A stretch of 64,000 bases of DNA from Prauserella muralis (GCF_003202285.1 NZ_MASW01000005.1:62001-126000); one strand, 5' to 3'; shown: positions 16,715 to 26,289, counted from the first letter of the stretch. A program made the numbers and translations. The notes: generated by a model not told the origin, from the letters alone.

Positions 16715-18103
16715 TCAGGCCCCGGCAGGCAAGAGCAGCTGGGACCAGGCCCCGTATCCACCGATCAGGTCGGAGACGTCGGAGCGGCCTTTCGCGCGCA
16801 GCAGGCTCGCCGCGACAGAGGATCGCGTCCCGCCCGCGCAGTAGACGACGAGCGGTGCCGCCGCGGGCACCTGGCCGAGCCGCTTCGGCAGCTCGGCCAG
16901 CGGGATGTGCAGTGACCCGTCGATGCGGCCCCCGGCGAGTTCGCCGGCGTTGCGCACGTCGAGCACCACGGGTTCGACCTCGCCGCCGCGGGCCTGCCGC
17001 AGTTCGCGCGCGGTGAGCCGGCTCGCCCTGGTCAGCTCACCCTCCATGGCGGGGAACACGGCTTCCGGCTCGGGCAGGTGTCCGGCCACGGTGTCGAGGC
17101 CGATCCGGGCCAGGCGGACGACCACCTCCTCCTCGCGGCCGTCGGGAGCGACGATGAGAATCGGCCTGCCCGGCTCCAGCACCGTCCCCGCCAGCTCGGC
17201 GAACCGGCCGTCGGCGGGGACGTTCAGCGAGCCCCGCAGGTGTCCCGCCGCGAACTCGTGCGGCTCGCGTGCGTCCACGACGACCGCGCCGTCGGCCCGC
17301 AGGGCGAGGAACTCGTCGGCGGTGAGGGGGCGCAGGCGGCGGTCGGTGTCGAGCAGCTCCCGGCGCTTGCGGTTCAGCACGGCGTCGTAGCCGAAGTAGC
17401 CGGGTGCCGAGGGCTGGCCCTCGGTGACGATCGCGACGAAGTCCTCCTCGGTCATCGGGGCGCAGGCGTAGTTCATCAGCCGCTGCAGGCCGATCGTCGA
17501 CTGCCGTTCGGTGGAGAGGTTCTTCCCGCAGGCCGACCCGGCGCCGTGGGCGGGGAACACGCGCACCTCGTCGGGCAGCGCCATCAGCTTGTGCTGGACA
17601 CTGTCGTACAGCATCCTGGCGAGCTCGTCGGCGGTCGAGCCGAGCGAGGCCAGCAGGTCCGGGCGTCCCACGTCGCCGATGAACAGTGCGTCACCGGTCA
17701 GCACGCCGTAGGGCACGGAGTCCCCAGTGTGCTCGTAGACGAGGACGCTGATCGACTCGGGTGTGTGCCCGGGGGTCTCCAGGATCTCCAGCACCACGTC
17801 ACCGAGGGGGATCCGTTCGCCGCCGGTCAGTGCGCGGACGTCGAACTCCGTTCCCGAGGCGCGGCGGCCGTAGCCGATCCACGCGCCGGTGCGTTCGGCG
17901 AGCTCCAGGTGCCCGGAGACGAAGTCGGCGTGGAAGTGGGTGTTGACGACGCCCTCGATGCGCAACCCGCGTGCGTGGGCGTCGGCAAGGTACTCCCCGA
18001 CGTCACGGCGCGGGTCAACGACCACGGCACGTCCCGTGGTCTCGTCACCGATGAGGTAGGAAGCCTGGGACAGGCAGTCGAGGTAGTACTGGGTGAAGAT
18101 CAT
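16715..18103 (-). CDS. Persulfide dioxygenase-rhodanese fusion (CstB-like)
   Basis: A 462-residue protein. Residues 1-245 form an ETHE1/Blh-type metallo-beta-lactamase domain with H56, H58 and D60 in NTHFHADFVSGH, TPGHTPESI and TGDALFIGDVGRPDL for iron binding. Two rhodanese domains follow. The first (about 260-345) has PDGREEE where the active-site Cys loop should be, so it is catalytically dead; the second (about 365-460) keeps the CAGGTRS loop with C422. This order matches Staphylococcus CstB, which oxidises persulfide and yields thiosulfate. ATG 18103 fits the family start MIFTQYY. A CsoR/CstR-type operator lies 22 bases upstream, implying induction by sulfane sulfur. Confidence 0.92.
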   Translation of the reverse strand: MIFTQYYLDCLSQASYLIGDETTGRAVVVDPRRDVGEYLADAHARGLRIEGVVNTHFHADFVSGHLELAERTGAWIGYGRRASGTEFDVRALTGGERIPLGDVVLEILETPGHTPESISVLVYEHTGDSVPYGVLTGDALFIGDVGRPDLLASLGSTADELARMLYDSVQHKLMALPDEVRVFPAHGAGSACGKNLSTERQSTIGLQRLMNYACAPMTEEDFVAIVTEGQPSAPGYFGYDAVLNRKRRELLDTDRRLRPLTADEFLALRADGAVVVDAREPHEFAAGHLRGSLNVPADGRFAELAGTVLEPGRPILIVAPDGREEEVVVRLARIGLDTVAGHLPEPEAVFPAMEGELTRASRLTARELRQARGGEVEPVVLDVRNAGELAGGRIDGSLHIPLAELPKRLGQVPAAAPLVVYCAGGTRSSVAASLLRAKGRSDVSDLIGGYGAWSQLLLPAGA

Positions 18104-18125
18104 GGTTTTCCTTCGCATGTCGTCC

Positions 18126-18141
18126 ATACCCCCCGGGGTAT
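18126..18141. promoter_or_regulatory. CsoR/CstR-type operator upstream of persulfide dioxygenase
   Basis: ATACCCC-CC-GGGGTAT is a 7+2+7 inverted repeat of the class bound by CsoR-family repressors (TACCCC-N-GGGGTA). With a CstB-like gene directly behind it, a persulfide-sensing CstR-type repressor is the natural candidate. No such repressor gene is present in the window. Confidence 0.7.
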
Positions 18142-18214
18142 ATCCACGGTAGCGACATGCCCGGAAACGCGCAAACGAGGCCGGCTCGGCCGACGTACTG
18201 CTGGGGGAGGGCGC

Positions 18215-19948
18215 TCAGGTGCGGGTCAACGCGCACGACGCCTGCAGCATCAGCGCGTGCACGAACAGCTGGGGCAGGTTGCCGCGCAGCTGGTGCTGCA
18301 CCACGTCGTACTCTTCGGCGTAGAGGCCGGGCGGCCCGCACGCCGCCCTGCTGCGTTCGAACCAGCCCCTGGCCTCGACGACTTCGCCCTGCTGCAGGCA
18401 CGCCAGCGCGGTGAAGAACCCGCACAGCAGGAACGCGCCCTCGGCCGCATGAAGCGGCCTTTCGTCGTGCCGGAACCGGTAGACGTAGCCGTCCTCGGTG
18501 AGCTGCTCGCGCACCGCCTGCAACGTCGCGGTGCTGCGCGGGTCCTGCGCGGGCACGCCCCCCCGGATCGCCGGCAGCAGCAGCGCGGCGTCCACCCTGG
18601 GGTCGTGCGGGGAACGCTGCCAGCGCCCGTCCGGGTGCAGGCAGTCGCTCGCGGCGTCGGCGACGATCGCGTCGGCGAGCGCACTCCACGACGCGGCGTC
18701 ACCGCGGCCCGGCTCCACGGCGGCGATCGCCCGCAGGCCGGACGCGCAGATGAGCCGCGAGTGGGCCCAGTGGTCGTCCTCCAGCTCCCAGACACCCGCG
18801 TCGGGCTCTCCCCAGCGCTTCTCGATCCCCGACACGGCCGTCTCCACGGCCTGCCACCGTGTGCTGTCCAGCCGGCCGCGCCTGCCCGCGGCCGCGAGCA
18901 CCAGCAGCACCTCGCCGAGCGCGTCCAGCTGGAACTGGGCGCCTGCCCGGTTACCCGTCTTCGGCACCCCGCCCGGGTACCCGGGCAGCCCCTCGATCGG
19001 GCGCTCGGGCGGCACCGGGTCACCACTGACGGTGTACACGGGACGCAGCGACGCGCCGTCGGCCAGCAACCGTTCCACGAGCCAGTCCACGTGCCGGTCG
19101 AACAGCCGGTCGTCACCGGCGGCCGCGAGGGCCTGCGCGGCGTAGCTCTGGTCGCGGATCCACGTGTAGCGATAGTCGTAGTTGCGGCCCGCGCGGGCCC
19201 GCTCGGGCAGCGACGTGGTGGCCGCTGCGACCACACCGCCATGGTCGCTCGTCATCCCCCGGTGCACGGCATAGGCGAGCCGCGCGTCGCGGTCGCCGAT
19301 GACGCCGTCGAGACGCGGCACCTCCGCGCGCCACTTGTGCTCGGTGACCTCCCAGGCCCGATCGGGATCCGGTGGCGGCCCCTCGAACGGCCGCTCGGAG
19401 ATCTCCAGCACGAAATCGTGGGTGGACCCGCCGGGCACCGCCATCCGCGCCGCCAGGCCCGGTCCCGCGGCCTTGGCCTCGGGACAGCCCGACCAGCGCA
19501 GGTACAGCCCGCCGAGCCGCGCGTGCCAGACGCCGTCGTCCCGGGCCAGCTCCCGCATCGGCTCACGGCCGAAGTCGGACCTCGGGTCGAGCGCCACGTC
19601 CACCTCGGCGTCCCCGTCGAGGGCGTGCACCTGCCGCAGCAGCACCAGCCGCCCGGTGCCGCCCGGCAGGGCCATCGCCTCCCGGGACTCGATCGCGCCG
19701 CCGGACAGCCGCCAGCGCGACCGCCAGATCAGCGACCCGTCCTCGTAGAAGCCGCCGGGCACGAACCACGGATCGGCGGGACGGATCGTGTAGTGACCAT
19801 GCCCGCCGAGCAGCCGCGCGAAGACGGACTCGGAGTCCCAGCGCGGCGCGCACAGCCACACGATCTCGCCGCGCTGCCCGATGAGCGCGCCGCGTTCGCC
19901 GTCGGCCAGCAGCGCGTAGTCGCGCAGGACATGCGGCCCCGGAGTCAT
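18215..19948 (-). CDS. Glycoside hydrolase family 15 (glucoamylase/trehalase-like)
   Basis: A 577-residue GH15 enzyme. The N-terminal beta-sandwich (about 1-210) starts with DYALLADGERGALIGQRG; the (alpha/alpha)6 catalytic barrel has the family block RNYDYRYTWIRDQSY, GNRAGAQFQLDALGEVL, and the catalytic-base region GLYAEEYD near the C-terminus. No signal peptide, so it acts on intracellular glycans: alpha,alpha-trehalose (as in mycobacterial GH15 trehalases) or maltodextrins. ATG 19948 overlaps the TGA of the upstream dehydrogenase, making it the last gene of a four-gene operon. Confidence 0.9.
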   Translation of the reverse strand: MTPGPHVLRDYALLADGERGALIGQRGEIVWLCAPRWDSESVFARLLGGHGHYTIRPADPWFVPGGFYEDGSLIWRSRWRLSGGAIESREAMALPGGTGRLVLLRQVHALDGDAEVDVALDPRSDFGREPMRELARDDGVWHARLGGLYLRWSGCPEAKAAGPGLAARMAVPGGSTHDFVLEISERPFEGPPPDPDRAWEVTEHKWRAEVPRLDGVIGDRDARLAYAVHRGMTSDHGGVVAAATTSLPERARAGRNYDYRYTWIRDQSYAAQALAAAGDDRLFDRHVDWLVERLLADGASLRPVYTVSGDPVPPERPIEGLPGYPGGVPKTGNRAGAQFQLDALGEVLLVLAAAGRRGRLDSTRWQAVETAVSGIEKRWGEPDAGVWELEDDHWAHSRLICASGLRAIAAVEPGRGDAASWSALADAIVADAASDCLHPDGRWQRSPHDPRVDAALLLPAIRGGVPAQDPRSTATLQAVREQLTEDGYVYRFRHDERPLHAAEGAFLLCGFFTALACLQQGEVVEARGWFERSRAACGPPGLYAEEYDVVQHQLRGNLPQLFVHALMLQASCALTRT

Positions 19949-22900
19949 CGCCGCTTCCCCCGCCAGGCCCGCGCGCCGGTCACCGTCGCCGCGGTGACGG
20001 CCGCGGCGACGGCGCCCACGGTGCCTGCCCGCGCCGCGCGCCGTGCGGGCGACGGCTCCGGCTTGCCCGGCAGCCCGTGTTCCCCCGAGCGGGCCATCCG
20101 CATCACCTGGGCGGTGTGCAGCGCCGTGCGTCCTGTGCCCGCGTCGGCGATCTGCGAGGAACACGAGAACCCGTCGGCCACGACCAGCGTGGAGGGGTCG
20201 GCCTCCCGGACTGCGGGCAGCAGCGCCTGCTCCCCGCAGTCCATCGAGATGTCGTACTTGCCGTCCTCGAAACCCCACGACCCGGCCAGCCCGCAGCAGC
20301 CGCCCTTGAGGTTCTGCACCGAAAGGCCCATGTCCTCCAGCAGCTCCCGCTCGGGGTCCATGCCACCGGTCGCGCGCTGGTGGCAGTGTCCCCACAGCAG
20401 CGCATCGCCGGAGGCCTCCGGCGGTTCGATGCCGAAGGTGCGGAAGAACTCCGGGAAGTGGTAGGCGTTGGCGGCCAGCCTCCGTGCGTCGTCGTCGTGC
20501 GGCATCATCCGGAACAGCTCGTCCTTGAACACGGCGAGGCAGCTCGGTTCCATGCCGACGATCGGGACGTCCTCTCGCAGGTAGGGACGCAGCTGGTCGA
20601 GCACGCGGGCGAGGTAGCGCTGTGCGAGGTCGAGGAAGCCGTAGTCGTAGAGCGGCCTGCCGCAGCACACGTGTGCCTGTGGCATGATGACGCGCCACCC
20701 GGCGGCCTCGATCTCCTCGACGCAGGCCACGCCGACATCGGTGTGCAGGTGGTTGTTGAAGGTGTCGGGGAACAGCACGACCGGCCTGCCGTGCGGGTTC
20801 GCCGTGCCGCCCCGGCGGCGGAACCACTCCTGCAGCGTCATCGGCGCGAACGCGGGCAGTGGCCGCTTCTGGTCGAGGCCGGCGACGAGCTTGGTCAGCC
20901 GGGACAGCACCGGGGTCTGCGTCGCGAGGTTGGCCAGCGCGGGCACGCGGGCCGCGACGCGGGAGGCCTGGTCGATGAGGCCGAGCGCGTACGCGTGCCG
21001 CGGCCGCCAGCGCCGCCACGAACGGTAGTGGTGGTGCCGGAACTCCGCCTTGTAGGTGGGGACGTCCACCTTCACCGGACAGTCGCTGGTGCAGCCCTTG
21101 CAGGCCAGGCACAGATCGAGCGACTCGGCCACGTCCTTGGACTGCCAGCCGTCGGTGATGACGTCGCCCTGCAGCATTTCGAACAGCAGCCTGGCCCTGC
21201 CGCGGGTGCTGTGCTTCTCCTCGCGCGTGACCTGGTAGCTGGGACACATGGTCTGCGTGGCCGTCGGGTTGCGGCACTTGCCGATGCCGACGCAGCGCAG
21301 GCCGGCGTGGGCGAAATCGCCGCGCTCCTCGCCGTAGAACATGGTGGTGTCGGGCCGCCACGGGTTGTAGTCCGTGCCGAGCCGCAGGTCCTCGTCGAGG
21401 GGGTAGGCGTCGACGACCTTGCCGGGGTTCATCTTGTACTCGGGGTCCCAGATCGCCTTGAACTCGCGCATCGCCTGCAGGAGCCGGGGCCCGTACTGCT
21501 TCTCGAGCAGTTCGCCGCGTTGCTGGCCGTCGCCGTGCTCGCCCGAGAGGCTCCCGCCGAAGGACACCACGAGGTCGGCGGCGTCCTCCAGGAAGGCGCG
21601 GTAGGTGCGGATACCGGAGCGGCTGCGCAGATCGAAATTGATGCGGGAGTGCACGCAGCCCTGAGCCAGGTGGCCGTACATGGCGCCGCTGAGGCCGTAC
21701 TCGGCCATCTTCTCCTGGAGCGCGGCTAGGTACTCGCCGATCCGCTCGGGCGGCACCGCCGAGTCCTCCCAGCCGGGCCAGTTGTCCCTGCCGTGCGCGA
21801 ACGCGGTGCCGCCGAGGCCGCCCTCGCGGATCTCCCAGATGTCCTCGCTGTTGCCGCCCTCCTGGACGCTCTTGGCGATGAGCATGCGGTCGTCGCTGTA
21901 CTTCTTCTTGCGCCGCAGCCACTCCGTGAAGCGTTCGGCCTGGGTGAGCGACTCGTCCGCGGTGTCGGCGCCGAACTGCACGAGCAGCCACGCACCCTCG
22001 GGCGCGCCGGGGAGTTCCTTGATGTCCTCGGCGTGCATGTGCTGTTCCAGCTGGCTTTCGATCAGGTCGTGGTCCAGCGCCTCCAGCCCGATCGGCCGCC
22101 ATTTCTCGACGATCTCGGTGACGTGTTCGGCGGCCTGCACGATGTCGTCGTAGCGCACGACGACCAGCGTGCGCTGCCGCAGTGCCGGGGTGAGCAGCAG
22201 CGTGGAGCGCAGCACGGTCACGCAGGTGCTCTCGGTGCCGACGAGCGCCCTGGCGACGTTGAACCCGCGCTCGGGCAGCAGTTCGTCGAGGTTGTAGCCG
22301 GAGACGCGCCTCGGCACCTCGGTCACCGGGGCGAACCCGCCGCGGATCGCGTCGGCGTAGCGGTCGCGCAGATCGCGCAGCTTCGCGTAGATCTCGCCCT
22401 TGCGCCCGCCCTCCGCGATGATCGCGTCGAGCCGGTCCTCCTCGTCGACGCCGACCCAGAAGCGCTCGCCGTCGTAGGTGACGATTTCGAGGGCCTCGAC
22501 GTTGTCGCTGGTGCGCGGGCCGGGGCCGTACAGCTGCGACTGCACCGAGTGGATGCCGCACGAGTTGTTGCCGATGTTGCCACCGATCGCGCACCGCGAG
22601 TGCGACGACGGGTCCGGACCGAACACCAGCCCGTACGTGCCGGTGGCGATGTTGAGCTGCTCGTTGATCACGCCGGGCTCGCAGGTCACCTGCCGCCGCT
22701 CGGGGTCGCACTCGCCGATGCCGGTGAGGTACTTGGTGTGGTCGAGCACCAGCGCGTAGTTCACCGTCTCGCCGGACAGGCTCGTGCCGCCACCGCGGTT
22801 GAGCACCGGCGCGCCGAACCGGCTCGCCACCCGGTGTGCCGCCACCACGTCGTCGAGCGTCTTCGGCACGACGACACCGATGGGCACCTGCCGGTAGTTC

Positions 22901-23085
22901 GACGCGTCGTTGGCGTACATCGCCAGCGAGCCACGGTCGAAGCGCACCTCGCCCTCGACCTCGGCGCGCAGGGCGCGTTCGAGGGAACGGACATCGATCC
23001 GGACCCTCCCTCGCGGTGGGCCGGGTACGGCGGGGTCGGTTTTGGCCGGGACGTCCCGCACGGCCTGCCGAGCCGTGCTCGCCAT
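19945..23085 (-). CDS. FAD-linked oxidase fused to Fe-S/CCG domain (GlcD-GlpC-type D-2-hydroxyacid dehydrogenase)
   Basis: A 1046-residue fusion. Residues about 30-270 are a PCMH-type FAD domain (NRGGGTSLSGETVN, then GGNIGNNSCGIHS), about 270-560 the FAD-oxidase C-terminal domain (SGEHGDGQQRG), then two ferredoxin-like cluster motifs including CLACKGCTSDCPV near 650, and a C-terminal part with two CCG-type motifs (HVCCGRPLYD; GGCCGLAGSWG). Such enzymes oxidise D-lactate, D-2-hydroxyglutarate or similar acids and pass electrons to quinone. The last about 35 residues form an Ala/Val-rich helix ending in a basic cluster, which may anchor it to the membrane. It sits between the enolase-superfamily gene and GH15. 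Confidence 0.9.
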   Translation of the reverse strand: MASTARQAVRDVPAKTDPAVPGPPRGRVRIDVRSLERALRAEVEGEVRFDRGSLAMYANDASNYRQVPIGVVVPKTLDDVVAAHRVASRFGAPVLNRGGGTSLSGETVNYALVLDHTKYLTGIGECDPERRQVTCEPGVINEQLNIATGTYGLVFGPDPSSHSRCAIGGNIGNNSCGIHSVQSQLYGPGPRTSDNVEALEIVTYDGERFWVGVDEEDRLDAIIAEGGRKGEIYAKLRDLRDRYADAIRGGFAPVTEVPRRVSGYNLDELLPERGFNVARALVGTESTCVTVLRSTLLLTPALRQRTLVVVRYDDIVQAAEHVTEIVEKWRPIGLEALDHDLIESQLEQHMHAEDIKELPGAPEGAWLLVQFGADTADESLTQAERFTEWLRRKKKYSDDRMLIAKSVQEGGNSEDIWEIREGGLGGTAFAHGRDNWPGWEDSAVPPERIGEYLAALQEKMAEYGLSGAMYGHLAQGCVHSRINFDLRSRSGIRTYRAFLEDAADLVVSFGGSLSGEHGDGQQRGELLEKQYGPRLLQAMREFKAIWDPEYKMNPGKVVDAYPLDEDLRLGTDYNPWRPDTTMFYGEERGDFAHAGLRCVGIGKCRNPTATQTMCPSYQVTREEKHSTRGRARLLFEMLQGDVITDGWQSKDVAESLDLCLACKGCTSDCPVKVDVPTYKAEFRHHHYRSWRRWRPRHAYALGLIDQASRVAARVPALANLATQTPVLSRLTKLVAGLDQKRPLPAFAPMTLQEWFRRRGGTANPHGRPVVLFPDTFNNHLHTDVGVACVEEIEAAGWRVIMPQAHVCCGRPLYDYGFLDLAQRYLARVLDQLRPYLREDVPIVGMEPSCLAVFKDELFRMMPHDDDARRLAANAYHFPEFFRTFGIEPPEASGDALLWGHCHQRATGGMDPERELLEDMGLSVQNLKGGCCGLAGSWGFEDGKYDISMDCGEQALLPAVREADPSTLVVADGFSCSSQIADAGTGRTALHTAQVMRMARSGEHGLPGKPEPSPARRAARAGTVGAVAAAVTAATVTGARAWRGKRR

Positions 23086-23101
23086 GATGGTCTCCTCTCG
23101 G

Positions 23102-24241
23102 TCAGGCCGCGCGGGAGCCGTGGACCCGCAACGGTTCGAGGTCCGCCCAGCGCACCTCCAGCCCCAGGCCTGCCCGGCCGGAGTCCGGGCGCAGCGCCCC
23201 GCCCCGGGGGCTGAGGGTGCCGTCGAAGGCCGTACTCTCGCAGCGGACGTGGTCGTGGAAGTACTCGAGATGCCGCAGCCGCCGCACCGCGCAGAAGGCG
23301 TGGGCCGACACGGCGGGCGCGCAGTGCGCGGACAGGTCGATCTGGTGGACGCCGGTGAGCCCGGCCACCTCCAGCAACCCGGAGATGCCGCCGCAGCGCG
23401 TGACGTCGGCCTGCAGGCAGTCCACCGCCCCCGCGCCGAGAAGGTCGGCGAAGTCCCGCGGCACGAACGCGTACTCGCCCGCCGCCACGTCGAGCCCGCC
23501 GGGTCCGCGGTCGCGCAGCAGGCGCAGGCCGGCGAGGTCGTCGGAGGTGACCGGTTCCTCGAGCCAGGACACGCCCCACTCGGCGGCGAACCGGTGAGCC
23601 CAGTACAGGGCCTGCTTGCGGGAGAGCGCGCCGTTGGCGTCGGTGTAGAGTTCCGGCTCCGCGCCGATCGCGTCGCGGACCGCGGTGAGCCGCTTCGGAT
23701 CCTCCGCGGGGAATCGCGACGTCTTCAGCTTCACTCTGCCGATGCCCTGCTCGACCCAGCCTGCGAGCTGCCCGGTCAGCCGGTCGAGGGGGTAGTTGCA
23801 GAACCCGCCGCTGCCGTAGACCGGCACCTCGTCGTGATGCGCGGGCAAGGCCCGGTACAGCGGGACGTCCAGCAGGCGGGCCTTGAGGTCCCACAACGCG
23901 ATGTCCACGGCGGACACCGCCATCGCGCCCGCGCCGGAGCGGCCGGCGTTGCGGATGGCGGCCGTCATCCGATGCCAGAGGGCGGGCGGCGCGAGAGCGT
24001 CCCCGCCGCGCACGACCGAGCCCAGCTTCGACTCGACGAACGTGGCGGCGGAGACGTCGCCGTAGGTGTAGCCGGTTCCGGTGCGGCCCCCGCCGTGCAC
24101 CTGGACGAGAACCATGGTCGTCGAGTCCCATTCCAGGGTGCCGTCGGACTCGACGCCGTCCGGCCCGTCGGTGGGCACCGAGAACGCGTGCACGTCGACG
24201 GCGTCGACGGGCACCGTCCCGGCGTCGGCTGCGTGGGCCAT
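23102..24241 (-). CDS. Enolase-superfamily enzyme (mandelate racemase/muconate lactonizing type)
   Basis: A 379-residue enolase-superfamily protein. After the capping domain (1-135) the barrel shows K171-x-K173 (VKLKTS), metal ligands D201 (YTDANGAL), E228/E229 (WLEEP) and E256 (AAGEYAF), D279 and H306 (DLSAHCAP). The K-x-K and the H...D pair point to the mandelate-racemase subgroup, which racemises or dehydrates sugar acids. ATG 24241 shares a base with the upstream TGA; GTG 24244 is an alternative. Together with the hydroxyacid dehydrogenase it suggests a sugar-acid breakdown route. Confidence 0.9.
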   Translation of the reverse strand: MAHAADAGTVPVDAVDVHAFSVPTDGPDGVESDGTLEWDSTTMVLVQVHGGGRTGTGYTYGDVSAATFVESKLGSVVRGGDALAPPALWHRMTAAIRNAGRSGAGAMAVSAVDIALWDLKARLLDVPLYRALPAHHDEVPVYGSGGFCNYPLDRLTGQLAGWVEQGIGRVKLKTSRFPAEDPKRLTAVRDAIGAEPELYTDANGALSRKQALYWAHRFAAEWGVSWLEEPVTSDDLAGLRLLRDRGPGGLDVAAGEYAFVPRDFADLLGAGAVDCLQADVTRCGGISGLLEVAGLTGVHQIDLSAHCAPAVSAHAFCAVRRLRHLEYFHDHVRCESTAFDGTLSPRGGALRPDSGRAGLGLEVRWADLEPLRVHGSRAA

Positions 24242-26040
24242 CACCGGTCGCGGCCGGGCAGGTTCTCGTAGAACTCGCTCAGCTTCTGGCGGAAGCCGCG
24301 GACCCCGACGCCGATCTTCTCCGGGTCGGACATCATGGCCTTGGCCGACTTCTTACCCTGCTCCATCTTGATGTGCGGGGGCAGCGGCGGGATCTCCTGG
24401 TCCACCTTGAACTCCAGCACGACGGGGCGGTCACTGGACAGCGCCTCGCGCCACGCCTGCTCGATGCCGCCGACGTCCTCGCAGTAGATGCCACGCATGC
24501 CGAGCAGTTCGGCGTAGCGGGCGAACGGCACGTCGGGGATGTACTGCGAGCCCATGAACTTCGGGTCGCCGCCCATGGCCCGCTGCTCCCACGTGACCTG
24601 ATTGAGGTCCTGGTTGTTGAACACGCAGAAGATCAGCGGTGGGGAGCCGCCGAGCTGGTCGGCGTAGCGCTGCACCGTGATCATCTCGTTCATGCCGTTC
24701 ATCTGGAAGGCGCCGTCACCGACGAACGCGATGACCGGGTGGTCCGGGTAGTCGAACTTGGCCGCGATCGCGTACGGCACACCGGGTCCCATCGTGGCCA
24801 GCGTTCCGGACAGCGAGGCGCGCATCCCGTTGCGCAGCTTGAGGTGACGGGCCCACCAGTTGGTCGCCGAACCCGAGTCGGCGGTGAGGATGGCGTCGTC
24901 GGGCAGCAGGGGGGAGAGCACCTGCGCCACCGCCTGCGGATTGATCTTGCCCTCGAAGTGCTGGCCTGCACGGTCTTCGAGCGTGCGGTTCCAGGTGCGC
25001 ACGTTCTTCTCGATCCGCTCGCGCCAGCCGCGGTCCTCCTTGCGCTGCAGCAGGGGGATGAGCTCCTTCAGGGTCTCCTTGGCGTCGCCGACGACGTGGG
25101 CGTCCATGGGGTAGCGAACCCCGATCATGCTGCCGTCGATGTCGATCTCGACCCCGCGGGCGCTGCCCTCGTCGGGCAGCCACTCGGCGTAGGGGAAGCT
25201 CGTGCCGACCATGAACAGGGTGTCGCAGTTCATCACCATGTCGTCGCTGGGTTCGGAACCGAGCAGACCGATGGGGCCGGTGACGAACGGCAGGTCGTCG
25301 TCGAGCACCTCACGTCCGAGCAGCGCCTTGGCGACACCGGCGCCGAGCAGTTCGGCGACCTCGATGATCTCGCTCTCCGCATGACGGGCGCCCTGGCCGA
25401 CGAGCATGGCGACCTTCTGCCCCTCGTTGAGCACCTCGGCAGCCTTGGCGAGCTCCTCCTTGTTGGGCAGCACCCTCGGCTGGCTCCAGCCGACGCTGGA
25501 GTACACGGCGCCGTGGGTCTTGGGTGGCGCGGGCTGGGCCTCCTCCTCCTGCAGGTCGACCGGCACGACGATGGTCGCGACGCTGCGGGTGGTGAGCGCG
25601 GTCTTGAACGCCCTGTCGATCACGTGCCGGACCTGGCCGGGATGCATGCACGACTGGATGAACTCCGACACGTCGGCGAACAGGCTCTCCAGGTGCACCT
25701 CCTGCTGGTAGTGGGCGCCTTGGGAGATCCGCTTCTGCTGGCCGACGATGGCCACCACGGGCTGGTGGTCGAGCTTGGCGTCGTACAGGCCGTTGAGCAG
25801 GTGGATGGCGCCGGGCCCGGACGTCGCCACACAGCAGCCCACCTCGCCGGTGAACTTGGCGTGGCCGCACGCCATGAACGCGGCCATCTCCTCGTGCCTG
25901 GTCTGCACGAACTGGGGGTCGCCCTCGGCGCGGTCGAACGCGCCGAGCAGGCCGTTGATGCCGTCGCCCGGGTAGCCGTAGACGCGGTGCACACCCCATT
26001 CCCGGATGCGGTCGACGATGTAGTCAGCCACCTGCTGCAT
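24241..26040 (-). CDS. Thiamine-pyrophosphate-dependent enzyme (pyruvate oxidase/acetolactate synthase-like)
   Basis: A 599-residue member of the POX/AHAS family. The catalytic Glu is E50 (QTRHEEMAAF). The central domain is about 190-330; the C-terminal TPP-binding motif is GDGAFQMNGMNE ending in VFNNQDL (GDG-x-NN). A C-terminal Lys-rich segment precedes the end. The closest functional type appears to be PoxB-like pyruvate:quinone oxidoreductase, but a 2-keto-acid decarboxylase is possible. GGAGGAA precedes ATG 26040. It is the first gene of the four-gene operon. Confidence 0.9.
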   Translation of the reverse strand: MQQVADYIVDRIREWGVHRVYGYPGDGINGLLGAFDRAEGDPQFVQTRHEEMAAFMACGHAKFTGEVGCCVATSGPGAIHLLNGLYDAKLDHQPVVAIVGQQKRISQGAHYQQEVHLESLFADVSEFIQSCMHPGQVRHVIDRAFKTALTTRSVATIVVPVDLQEEEAQPAPPKTHGAVYSSVGWSQPRVLPNKEELAKAAEVLNEGQKVAMLVGQGARHAESEIIEVAELLGAGVAKALLGREVLDDDLPFVTGPIGLLGSEPSDDMVMNCDTLFMVGTSFPYAEWLPDEGSARGVEIDIDGSMIGVRYPMDAHVVGDAKETLKELIPLLQRKEDRGWRERIEKNVRTWNRTLEDRAGQHFEGKINPQAVAQVLSPLLPDDAILTADSGSATNWWARHLKLRNGMRASLSGTLATMGPGVPYAIAAKFDYPDHPVIAFVGDGAFQMNGMNEMITVQRYADQLGGSPPLIFCVFNNQDLNQVTWEQRAMGGDPKFMGSQYIPDVPFARYAELLGMRGIYCEDVGGIEQAWREALSSDRPVVLEFKVDQEIPPLPPHIKMEQGKKSAKAMMSDPEKIGVGVRGFRQKLSEFYENLPGRDR

Positions 26041-26273
26041 TGCTGTTCCTCCGACTCGATGCGGGATGGTCCTCGTTCGAGTTCCCGGTGCAAAGGTTGT
26101 GAAACACACTGGTCGTGATCGATGCCCCGCAGTCGCGGCCGCTGTCCTGCAGTGGTGTGCTCGGTCCGGCGAGTCGCGTCCCCGGCACCCCGGCTGTGCA
26201 GTGGTGCGTTGACGTGGCGCGTTGCGGGTCCGAGCCGCTCATCCGCTGTGTCACCCGATGGTGTACTGGGTAG

Positions 26274-26289
26274 TCGAACTGGTGTTCGA
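26274..26289. promoter_or_regulatory. SOS (LexA) box upstream of DUF222-HNH gene
   Basis: TCGAAC-TGGT-GTTCGA is a perfect match to the mycobacterial-type LexA box TCGAAC(N4)GTTCGA. It ends 14 bases before the ATG of the HNH gene, overlapping the probable core promoter. LexA sites have been reported at 13E12-family genes in Mycobacterium tuberculosis, so damage induction is likely. Confidence 0.8.
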
